A stretch of DNA of 64,000 nucleotides from Paraburkholderia sabiae. GTDB taxonomy: Bacteria > Pseudomonadota > Gammaproteobacteria > Burkholderiales > Burkholderiaceae. The stretch is from positions 2,232,001 to 2,296,000 of the forward strand of contig NZ_CP125295.1 of assembly GCF_030412785.1 (NCBI RefSeq). Direction: 5' to 3'. The notes below the pieces were generated by a model, which was not told the origin of the DNA, did not search any database, and saw only the letters and a program-made list of their open reading frames with translations. A program made the translations under genes and the position numbers. Below, in pieces: positions 57,236 through 64,000 of this stretch; the stretch's first letter is position 1, and every line of letters starts with the position of its first letter.

Positions 57236-58516
57236 TCAAATTTCTGGGTTGAGTGTTACTAGAATGCTGTACATCATTGCATCCGCCAAATCATCGGCCC
57301 GCTTGTATGCCTTGGGGTCGTTGATGACGAATCCGCAAAACTGCGATATCAGGTGGTTGAGCGTTACATTCTTGTACGTTTGTTCTTTCTGCCGTGCGTA
57401 CTCTGAGAGGCGCACCAGATTGCTATAGACAGGGCTACTACATTTGATTGCCCTATCGTTCTTACCCAAGGCTGTTAGTTCGCCGGGGATTGGATTGACG
57501 GGCCATCCTCTGTCTTGCCCCTCTTGAATCAAGATACTGCCGGATGCCTTGTCCTCTACCCATACCCCCGCCCCCCCATACCTGGCCCCGCATTGCTCTG
57601 CCAATTCATTAACATGACTCAGGACAGAGGGTAACCACGCCGTCAACGTGTTGCCCTTAACCTGCGTGATATCCCAATCCAGAATCACAAGCGGGGTTCC
57701 AGCAAATTGCGAACGCGCGAAGTAAACAACGGCGGTTCCATCGTGTTCTATTCCATCCTTAACGGCTGTATCGATGCACGCACCAACATAATCGCAATGC
57801 GCGGGATACGCCACCCCTATGCCGTCCTGCGTGAGATACGAGAGGTCAAAGAACGTTACCCCTGTGAAGTCTACAAACTCCGCTAGGTACTCTTGACGAA
57901 ACACCAGCGGGTGCGTTGTTTCTTTTTTTCGCTCTAACTCTCTGGCCGGTAAATGGGGATTGCTGCTAGAGGGAGCATGAAAAACTTGCCAAGGTTCTGA
58001 GACATTCTGATTATGATTGATTTGCCAAAACCAGTTTTCGGGATTCACCCCTAGAGGCGTACCCGCGACAATCGCGCACCCTTCATAGTCGGTAAGGGTC
58101 GGCTCAATCGCGGTTTCCCATTGACGTTTCATCGTCGCATCTTTCGCTAAAGATGCCTCATCGATCAGCACACGATGAAACTTGCGCGAACGCCCCGCGT
58201 TTTCTTGAGTAAGGCTGAAGAAATCAATAACTGCATCATTCCGTAAAAAAATCTTTCTGTCAGTCTTTGACGATTTCTTGATTGCCGGGTCTAGATTTTC
58301 AACAAGATTGTCAAACATCGGATCAATCTTGTCATAATCCGGCCCAAATATTCCTACTCTCCAGCCATACCGCATGGTCCAGTTCGAGGCCATCGTCTCA
58401 AGCATGGTGGACTTGCCCCAGCGCCGCCCGCATCGAATGACATTGCGCCGGCCAAGCTGGTGATATATGCCGATCTGGCCGGGATGCAAAGGGTCCAACT
58501 TGATAGTTTTAGGCAT
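57236..58516 (-). CDS. Phage terminase large subunit
   Basis: A 426-aa packaging motor. The ATPase has Walker A RCGRRWGKSTML near residue 30 and Walker B HRVLIDEAS near 110. The C-terminal RNase H-like nuclease follows (CIDTAVKDGIEHDGTAVVYF; VWVEDKASGSILIQEG; RADDLADAMMYS). It cuts and pumps DNA into the prohead. ATG 58516 overlaps the small-subunit stop by 8 nt; the longer upstream frame is a shadow of that gene. Confidence 0.92.
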   Translation of the reverse strand: MPKTIKLDPLHPGQIGIYHQLGRRNVIRCGRRWGKSTMLETMASNWTMRYGWRVGIFGPDYDKIDPMFDNLVENLDPAIKKSSKTDRKIFLRNDAVIDFFSLTQENAGRSRKFHRVLIDEASLAKDATMKRQWETAIEPTLTDYEGCAIVAGTPLGVNPENWFWQINHNQNVSEPWQVFHAPSSSNPHLPARELERKKETTHPLVFRQEYLAEFVDFTGVTFFDLSYLTQDGIGVAYPAHCDYVGACIDTAVKDGIEHDGTAVVYFARSQFAGTPLVILDWDITQVKGNTLTAWLPSVLSHVNELAEQCGARYGGAGVWVEDKASGSILIQEGQDRGWPVNPIPGELTALGKNDRAIKCSSPVYSNLVRLSEYARQKEQTYKNVTLNHLISQFCGFVINDPKAYKRADDLADAMMYSILVTLNPEI

Positions 58517-59015
58517 CGTGCGTGCCTTCTTTCGGGGGGCTTGGGGGCGGTGTATCGGGCTTATGATCGTCCGGTGAGTACACGAATTTAACCGTGCTGT
58601 CATCGCCCGCGATCTGTCCGCCGTAGTGTGCGGGGTCACGACGCGATGCCAGCCACTGTGTGTGCTGTATGCGCATGGCGGCACGGCGTAGCTTCGCGGT
58701 CTCACTGACGGTCTTTTGCCCGTTGAACAGGTTATCGAGCATCGGAAAGACGCTATCAACCATGCCATCTACCTGAAAGGACAATGCCTCTCTATAGGCG
58801 TGGTCGTTTGCATCGCTCTTTTTGCGCCACGCGTGGAATGTCGATTCGGCGGGCATGCCGGGGCGCTTGCTCGCTTGCGCAACGGATTCGCCCCGCTTGA
58901 TCCATTCCAGCATCGCCGCGAACTTGTCGGCGGGCATCGGCGCTGGGCCGGTTTTCGCCTTTTTCTTGGGAAGCTGTACTACCTTGCCGCCCTCTTTCTT
59001 TACAGTGATACCCAT
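58509..59015 (-). CDS. Phage terminase small subunit
   Basis: A 168-aa protein with a basic N terminus, helix-turn-helix at about 30-70 (LEWIKRGESVAQASKRPGMP, then ESTFHAWRKKSD) and a helical oligomerisation part. The tail is Pro-rich. It recognises viral DNA for the large subunit, whose gene it overlaps. In this operon the terminase pair comes after tail genes, an unusual order. Confidence 0.87.
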   Translation of the reverse strand: MGITVKKEGGKVVQLPKKKAKTGPAPMPADKFAAMLEWIKRGESVAQASKRPGMPAESTFHAWRKKSDANDHAYREALSFQVDGMVDSVFPMLDNLFNGQKTVSETAKLRRAAMRIQHTQWLASRRDPAHYGGQIAGDDSTVKFVYSPDDHKPDTPPPSPPKEGTHDA

Positions 59016-59095
59016 TGCTACCTCTATGCGTTGGCGTCCTCCATGACGGTTAGGGGGTTGGTGTTCAGGTGAGTGTGCTTTGTTTTGCTCCCCGC

Positions 59096-59383
59096 TTAGG
59101 CGCGGTGGATACCGGTGTTCGGATTGCCATCCAGACCAATAGGCGTTTCGAACTGGATATCGATGCTGGATGCCGTTGCATCGTTAATCAGCGCTGCCGC
59201 CAAATCGCGCTCTACCTCGCGCGAGAGGTCGGTAAGCTGTTGGAGATTCATCAACGCGACCCGATGCCGCCAAAGCTGCATAGCGTCGTTCTCCGCGCTT
59301 TCGGGCACTACCAGACTGTTCTCTGTGGCGTCCAGCAAGCGGTGCAGCATTGCTAACTTGTCGTGAATCGTCGGGGTGTACAT
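59096..59383 (-). CDS. Prophage protein, 95 aa, unknown
   Basis: MYTPTIHDKLAMLHRLLDAT; mostly helical, acidic, cytosolic. ATG 59383 has AGGAG 8 nt upstream, better than the longer frame at 59416. The prophage repeat copy C ends just upstream, so this gene begins right after that element. No family recognised. Confidence 0.7.
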   Translation of the reverse strand: MYTPTIHDKLAMLHRLLDATENSLVVPESAENDAMQLWRHRVALMNLQQLTDLSREVERDLAAALINDATASSIDIQFETPIGLDGNPNTGIHRA

Positions 59384-59395
59384 GCTTCGTTCTCC

Positions 59396-59424
59396 TGCAA
59401 TTAAATGCAATTGCAATCTCTTTC
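59396..59424 (-). repeat. Dispersed 29-bp prophage repeat, copy C
   Basis: Same core, then TTTAATTGCA. It spans the gap between two genes and its right end touches the stop of the 408-aa tail gene; the 95-aa gene starts 13 nt after it. Confidence 0.85.
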
Positions 59425-60649
59425 ATGACGGGATGAAAAACTGATAGGCGCTCTTGTTCTGCCCCGCCAGTACTTTCTGTGCATATACCGCTGCGTTGGC
59501 GTCATAGGGTTGCGTAGTGAGAACATCAATTGTCGTGACCCACGCCAAACCGCTGGGGTTGCGGCTATCGCCTACGTGGCGCACCGCCGTTACCAGATAA
59601 GAACCCTGAAACGCTATGTTGTTCTTCGCCGTGTTGATCGATTCAACCGGCGGCGGTGGAACATATCCAACCTGCGCTCCCGTCCCGATGGTCAATTGCC
59701 CTTGCGGGATCGTCACATAGGCGCCTACCTTGATATCGCCTCTAAGCGTGCACGTAACTTGAATCTCAAGGGGTTCCGAATAGGTCGGTTGCCCGATCAA
59801 ATCCACGGCGTAGATGGTCTTAGCCGTGGTCGGTGTCGTGCCATCCTGCAAAACGATGCTGTTATTCCAAAGGCTCATCCTCACGCCCATATACGCGGCG
59901 GTATCAGGGGCGTAGCCTCCAATGAGATTGATACTTGCCCTTCGCACGTAACCCGCGAGTTGCGATAGCTTCCCAAACACGGCGGTTACCGCTGTGCCCG
60001 TCCACACCAGCCCCTGATGCAAGGTTCCAAGGACGGAATATTGCGGATAAACATTCTGTATACAGGGCACAAGCGCATCCGTTAGGTGCTGTCCCGGTTG
60101 CCATTGAAAAACGATACCGGCAGGGTTCTGATTCGTTGTCGGTGCGGGGAGCGTGCTGGACGTCACCACACTACCCGTTACCTGATTCGAGGCCGGACTA
60201 CTGCCCCCCGCCTGAATGTACATATCGAGCGTTTGCGATGTACCGACCCAGTTACCAAAGCACTGCAAAATCTGCCCTTGGCAAAGCGGCCCAATCTGTG
60301 CCGGGTTAGCGAGTGGCAGACCCTTCGCCATGCCGCCATAGATTGCAACGTTCATTCCGTTAAGATTCGCGCCTTGGCTGATCTCCTGCAACGACACACC
60401 ATAGATGCGGAAATAGGCGTTTGCCAATGGTGCGTCAAGAAACCCCGTTGGAATATCAAACGTGACTCGCAACGCGTTCGCGTTGTTGGACGCCAGACGC
60501 GTGGGGCTACCGCCCTGATAGAGGCTCGAATAGGAGAACACCAGCGGGCTAAACGGCACACGAGAAAAGCCCGGCTTACCGTTGAGATTCGGTACCAGAA
60601 TCTGGTTTGTCTTCGGGTCTGTAACCCTAATTGCGAAATAGCGTGACAT
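59423..60649 (-). CDS. Phage tail/hub-like structural protein, unassigned
   Basis: A 408-aa protein, MSRYFAIRVTDPKTNQILVP, rich in Gly/Thr/Asn beta structure with no membrane segment. Placed right after a tape-measure-like gene (4-bp gap), it is most likely a tail, baseplate or hub protein. The phage family cannot be assigned by eye. Confidence 0.65.
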   Translation of the reverse strand: MSRYFAIRVTDPKTNQILVPNLNGKPGFSRVPFSPLVFSYSSLYQGGSPTRLASNNANALRVTFDIPTGFLDAPLANAYFRIYGVSLQEISQGANLNGMNVAIYGGMAKGLPLANPAQIGPLCQGQILQCFGNWVGTSQTLDMYIQAGGSSPASNQVTGSVVTSSTLPAPTTNQNPAGIVFQWQPGQHLTDALVPCIQNVYPQYSVLGTLHQGLVWTGTAVTAVFGKLSQLAGYVRRASINLIGGYAPDTAAYMGVRMSLWNNSIVLQDGTTPTTAKTIYAVDLIGQPTYSEPLEIQVTCTLRGDIKVGAYVTIPQGQLTIGTGAQVGYVPPPPVESINTAKNNIAFQGSYLVTAVRHVGDSRNPSGLAWVTTIDVLTTQPYDANAAVYAQKVLAGQNKSAYQFFIPS

Positions 60650-60653
60650 GGCT

Positions 60654-62654
60654 TTATTGAGGCGATGAACCCATCGTTACGTTCGTGCTGGCTCCCGGTG
60701 GCGTGTTGACACGTACGTCTACTCGCACAGGGGCGCGTGCGCCGTCTGAGGGTTTTTCGCGCCGCGCATCCGGTCCACGGAATTGCGCCCCGCCGCCCTC
60801 CCGGAATACATCAGCAAGGCGGGTGAGAAACTTGTCCATACCCGACACAACGCCCATTTCAACGGCGTTGCTGGTCTGTTGCTGCGTGAGTGCCTTTGGC
60901 CCCGCCGACACATCGAACGACTCACCAGCGCCAAGCGTGCGCGGGTCAAGTTTCAAATTGGCATCGTTGCGTGCGTTGGCGAATGCATCATCGCGTTTCG
61001 AAAGGTCCAAACCATTGGCCTCCAAATCGCTCAGATACTTGCGGGTCTCATTAACTGCCTTGCCGGTGCCGAACTCGCTAAGGTGATGCCGCCAGTCATC
61101 ACCATACTTCGCAATGGCTTTATCAAGCCCGCTGAAACCATCGTATGCGGCCCCCACCTTTGCATAGTCCCCCCGGTACTTACGCAAGAGAAACGCGATA
61201 TACCGCGCCGCGCCCCCGGCACTCTCGTTTTCATCCAAGCGATTCGAAACCCCGAACGCGTTACCGGTGTCCTTGGTTAGCTGGAAAGGACCAGCGGGGC
61301 CGGAACTATCGTTCGTGTTGGGGCCGATGTTCTTTCCGCGCGATGATTCCTGCCGCTCAAAGTTATCCAGCACGCCGGGACGCAAGCGATAGAGGGATTC
61401 CCAACGCTTTAGCATTTCATCCCGCTTGGGGTCTGCCTTGAATCCCGGTGCATTGACTACGGGTTGCGTGGCATCGGGGATGCCGGGAAACCATTTGCGG
61501 ATGGTGTCTCCGACCATACGAAAACCCGACACCGCATCATTGGGCTTGTACTGCGGCCCGCCGTTCTCAGGGCTTGTGTAGGTCGTGCCGTTGTTGAGAG
61601 TATCGGTAACATCGGCGGCCCCCTCTGCTACTGTCGCCAGCTTTGGCGCAAGCCATTTAATCAGGCTCTGCCCTGCAACCGTGGCGGCATCCGCAAGGTG
61701 TCCGAGTTGCGGCGCGGCTTTGGCAAGCTCGCTATTGAACGCGTTGCCGAATGTCGTCATGTCCGCACGTAGCTTCTGCATAAACGCGGTCGATTGATCG
61801 GCCGTTTTCTGATCGATGCGCATGGATTGCTGATCGGTCAGATACTTGGCGTGGGTGTCGTTCCATTGCTGGTCGGTCCAGCTCCCCGCCGCCCGCAACG
61901 TCTCATTGCCTAGCAGGTCATTAAAGCCTCTTGCGTTGGCAATCTGTGCAGCGGGTAATCCTTGGCTCTCCCACCCCTTGTATTGCTGCCCCGCTGCGCG
62001 CGCGAATGCAATTGCCAGTTCATCGGGGTCCAAGCCTTTGATTTGATCGACACTCAGGCCCGCTGCAATCAGAGGTTTCCAAAGCCTTGAATCCTCTTTC
62101 GCATTGGCAAAGTTTGAGATGTCCGAACGTTTCAGGCCCAAAGGCTGATAGTCGGATTCGAATGCATCCGCCGTACCAATCGGTAGATTAAGCTGCCGTG
62201 CCTCAAGGTTCTTTTTCGAGAGGTCATTGGTAGCATTCACGATTGCGCCGCCCGCCGCCAGCGCCGTGCCGCCCACTTTCAGAAAGTCTTTGCGCAGTCC
62301 GCTAAGGTTGGTCCAGCTTCGAATCGTCGCAACCAGACTGCGGTTTGTCTTGTCGGTATTCTTGAGAATCTTTTCCGAGTCCCGCGCCGCAAAGTGAATG
62401 TTTTGAGCGAACAGAAAGCTGTAGCTCTGCGTGCCCGTCATCTTGCTTGAGTTGACGATTTGCGCGGTATGGGCCATATGGGCGTCAAGTGCGGCGGCGC
62501 TGTCTGCGGCTTCGCGGGCATTCTGTGCACTACCCGCCCAAGGGTCTGCACCTTCCTTTGCTTCCTCCCGGTATTTCTCGAACTTCCGCAAAAATTCGGC
62601 GAACTGCGAATCGTCCACTGGGATTAAAAGCACGCCGTGTGTGTTCTCTGCCAT
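60654..62654 (-). CDS. Tape-measure-like protein with lytic transglycosylase domain
   Basis: About 666 aa. The first 350 residues are helical with a hydrophobic patch near 125-145. Residues 420-545 contain a transglycosylase (SLT) domain with catalytic Glu in NFERQESSRGKN and GPAGPFQLTKDTG. The tail is Arg/Gly-rich. Such proteins set tail length or are injected and open peptidoglycan. Start is 62654 (MAENTHG) or 62666; repeat copy D lies just upstream. Confidence 0.82.
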   Translation of the reverse strand: MAENTHGVLLIPVDDSQFAEFLRKFEKYREEAKEGADPWAGSAQNAREAADSAAALDAHMAHTAQIVNSSKMTGTQSYSFLFAQNIHFAARDSEKILKNTDKTNRSLVATIRSWTNLSGLRKDFLKVGGTALAAGGAIVNATNDLSKKNLEARQLNLPIGTADAFESDYQPLGLKRSDISNFANAKEDSRLWKPLIAAGLSVDQIKGLDPDELAIAFARAAGQQYKGWESQGLPAAQIANARGFNDLLGNETLRAAGSWTDQQWNDTHAKYLTDQQSMRIDQKTADQSTAFMQKLRADMTTFGNAFNSELAKAAPQLGHLADAATVAGQSLIKWLAPKLATVAEGAADVTDTLNNGTTYTSPENGGPQYKPNDAVSGFRMVGDTIRKWFPGIPDATQPVVNAPGFKADPKRDEMLKRWESLYRLRPGVLDNFERQESSRGKNIGPNTNDSSGPAGPFQLTKDTGNAFGVSNRLDENESAGGAARYIAFLLRKYRGDYAKVGAAYDGFSGLDKAIAKYGDDWRHHLSEFGTGKAVNETRKYLSDLEANGLDLSKRDDAFANARNDANLKLDPRTLGAGESFDVSAGPKALTQQQTSNAVEMGVVSGMDKFLTRLADVFREGGGAQFRGPDARREKPSDGARAPVRVDVRVNTPPGASTNVTMGSSPQ

Positions 62655-62687
62655 CTTGCCGCCCATAGTAGTACTGATATCTGACTT

Positions 62688-62716
62688 TGCAATCAAGTGC
62701 AATTGCAATCTCTTTC
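62688..62716 (-). repeat. Dispersed 29-bp prophage repeat, copy D
   Basis: Same core, then CTTGATTGCA. It lies in the gap before the tape-measure-like gene, 21-33 nt upstream of its possible starts. Confidence 0.85.
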
Positions 62717-62727
62717 ACGAGGCCGCG

Positions 62728-63024
62728 CTAGTGCCGGGTTTCGTTACCCTGTACCACCTTCGCCATCCGCTGGGCGGTCTCGAATGCAGCAATATGTGCC
62801 TCTGCTACCAACTGCCCTACCGCGTCAACCACCTTGTCATCAGGCAAGCGAACTGCCAGCTTCGCCAATTCGCAACCAACGCTATGCAACAAAGCGCCAA
62901 TGTTCCGCACGTTCTCCAATGTTGCATCCTCATTACTGAGAATCTCGCGCGCATCCTGCAAATACTCCGCCGCGTTTTCCAAAATGATCTCCCGGTAGTC
63001 AACCGGATATGTTCCTGTTTCCAT
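62728..63024 (-). CDS. Prophage protein, 98 aa, helical
   Basis: METGTYPVDYREIILENAAE and further amphipathic helices; acidic, no membrane segment. It sits between small structural-region genes on the same strand (3-bp gap from the upstream gene). Could be a tail assembly or packaging accessory; no family recognised. Confidence 0.68.
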   Translation of the reverse strand: METGTYPVDYREIILENAAEYLQDAREILSNEDATLENVRNIGALLHSVGCELAKLAVRLPDDKVVDAVGQLVAEAHIAAFETAQRMAKVVQGNETRH

Positions 63025-63027
63025 GAT

Positions 63028-63555
63028 TTACCCCGCTTTGTGTTCGCGGCTCCCCGGTCTTTGACCAATCGGACCAAACGCCCGTTTTTCGCCGTGGTGT
63101 TGCGATTCGCCCATTCCCTCACGGATGCGGCGCTGGTTGTCGAGTCGTTCCCGTTGCTCAGAGGTAGATAGTGCATCCCATGCCTCTTGGCTTTCCTGAA
63201 TCTGGCGGTCCCATTCACCCGTAGCCTTGTCCCGCATCTTTTGATTTCTCGCTACCAGCTTCATGCCCTCGCTAACGTGCTGGGCGTTGCCACCATCCGC
63301 AATGAACGCGTCATACTTCGCCATGACTTCATCATCATCCGAAAAGTGCGCCATCAGAATCCCGACCATTTCGCCCTCCAGTTCTTTGAGGCGCGTTAGG
63401 CACGACCCCTTACGCAATTCCCACGTTTCGCGGAGATTCGGCGGCGTGCTGTCGTCAGCATCCTTTAGCGATGCGTTGCACTCTGTCAGCGAAGCAATGC
63501 ATTCCTGCATCTGTTTGAGATTCGCCAATACTTCGGCGGGGGTTTCCTTACTCAT
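63028..63555 (-). CDS. Prophage protein, 175 aa, helical
   Basis: MSKETPAEVLANLKQMQECI; a long, charged, almost entirely helical protein with a basic Gly-rich tail, suggestive of a tail assembly chaperone or scaffolding-type protein, but unassigned. The start overlaps the previous stop by ATGA. Confidence 0.68.
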   Translation of the reverse strand: MSKETPAEVLANLKQMQECIASLTECNASLKDADDSTPPNLRETWELRKGSCLTRLKELEGEMVGILMAHFSDDDEVMAKYDAFIADGGNAQHVSEGMKLVARNQKMRDKATGEWDRQIQESQEAWDALSTSEQRERLDNQRRIREGMGESQHHGEKRAFGPIGQRPGSREHKAG

Positions 63556-63722
63556 CGCTTCCCTTCCCTGTCTTTTAAAAGACGGCGGATATGTTCGCGG
63601 TATTGCTCGCCTGTCATGACAACCGAACGCGACGGCTCCGCTACTACCGGGGTTTGCCGGTTGTACGTGCGCGGCTTGACTCTCTTTCGATAGCCGTGAT
63701 TCTCTTCGTCGCGTTCGGTCAT
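63552..63722 (-). CDS. Small basic prophage protein, 56 aa
   Basis: MTERDEENHGYRKRVKPRTY and a C-terminal helix (GEQYREHIRRLLKDREGKR). ATG 63722 has GTGAGG 6 nt upstream, so the longer frame from 63791 is not used. Coupled to the next gene by ATGA. Function unknown. Confidence 0.62.
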   Translation of the reverse strand: MTERDEENHGYRKRVKPRTYNRQTPVVAEPSRSVVMTGEQYREHIRRLLKDREGKR

Positions 63723-63732
63723 GATTGCCTCA

Positions 63733-64000
63733 CTAGGTAACGGCCCCCGGCACAATGGTCGGGATTCGCATACGCCGTTTGTTTTCGTCAATAAACGGAC
63801 CTACCTGAATTGGTCCTTTGAACTGATTCATCCATGCGCTCATGTCGCCTTCAAATTCGACAATATCGCGGCCCGCACGGTCTTTAAGGTGAATCTCAAC
63901 CAGTTCGCCGCGCCGTTCCGGGGCTTGCATGGCTTCACGCAAAACCGTGGTGCGCATGCCGTCAACCGGCTTTTTTGTTTTCTCGTCTATGTGATCGAAA
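63733..64000 (-). CDS. Prophage structural-region protein, partial
   Basis: The frame is open to the window edge: FDHIDEKTKKPVDG precedes an internal ATG at 63957 and looks coding, so the gene probably starts outside. The visible 88 residues (VEIHLKDRAGRDIVEFEGDM; KGPIQVGPFIDENKRRM) look like a small beta-rich structural protein. Confidence 0.6.
   Translation of the reverse strand, partial: FDHIDEKTKKPVDGMRTTVLREAMQAPERRGELVEIHLKDRAGRDIVEFEGDMSAWMNQFKGPIQVGPFIDENKRRMRIPTIVPGAVT

Larger units (their letters stand above)
50321..64000. mobile_element. Integrated prophage, left part (continues past window)
   Basis: Integrase at the left end, early genes rightward to 54.0 kb, then leftward accessory, terminase and tail genes to the edge. 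Base composition is visibly more A+T-rich than the host part. Presence of terminase and tail genes makes it a phage rather than a satellite. Capsid, portal, repressor and lysis genes are not recognised in the visible part. The right boundary is outside the window. Confidence 0.9.

Noticed and set aside
53295..62716. CRISPR array explanation for the repeated 29-mers
   Set aside because: Copies are kilobases apart, in different orientations and at gene junctions, with no regular spacers or cas genes.

Overview
The window looks like a chromosomal segment of a Burkholderiaceae bacterium of the Paraburkholderia/Caballeronia type. The first 50 kb is GC-rich with strong G/C third-position bias, many LysR/LacI/GntR regulators, a Wsp chemosensory cluster, a GlpSTPQUV-type glycerol importer and a Lut/Lld lactate locus. 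From about 50.3 kb to the right edge it changes to an integrated prophage that is visibly more A+T-rich, carries a tyrosine integrase and continues past the window.

Layout. 0-5 kb: an exported SnoaL-like protein facing a LysR regulator, a small secreted protein, a CadC-like winged-helix/TPR regulator and an MHS-type transporter. 5.5-14.3 kb: a complete wspABCDEF-wspR operon, in which receptor WspA drives the hybrid kinase WspE and the diguanylate cyclase WspR, with WspC/WspF for adaptation. 14.3-16 kb: NnrS and a hemerythrin protein, a pair typical of nitric oxide stress. 16.2-21.8 kb: a LacI-controlled catabolic operon (EthD-like protein, IlvD/Edd dehydratase, RraA-like protein, MFS transporter, LacI regulator) with two matching LacI-type operators. 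22-26.7 kb: CorA-like transporter, SDR/LysR pair, Cache-domain chemoreceptor. 26.8-32.4 kb: L-lactate oxidation (lutA, lutC, lutB), lactate permease and an LldR-like GntR regulator with TGGT-N3-ACCA operators at both ends of its gene. 32.5-37.4 kb: LysR, EamA transporter, PiuC-like hydroxylase and a Fur-box-preceded TonB siderophore receptor. 37.7-43.7 kb: glycerol ABC transporter. 44.6-50 kb: FAD oxidase, EamA transporter, then a small group that appears to be governed by a single-domain ModE-like regulator: a 174-aa protein, a DUF2325 protein and a small molybdopterin oxidoreductase, each preceded by a matching 24-bp palindrome.

Prophage, 50.3-64 kb. The rightward early region holds the integrase flanked by 10-bp-phased TGCGTC repeats, an Ash-like leader, two AlpA-like helix-turn-helix proteins and several small zinc-ribbon proteins. 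The rest is leftward: accessory genes, a structured noncoding kilobase, terminase large and small subunits, a tail protein, a lytic-transglycosylase tape-measure-like protein and small genes running off the edge. A 29-bp repeat with an invariant 19-bp core occurs four times in the prophage near gene starts.

Most novel-looking items: the predicted ModE-like/DUF2325 regulon, the prophage repeat family, the phased integrase arm sites, and the paired operators of the lactate and sugar-acid loci. All homology statements are by recognition only; no database search was possible.
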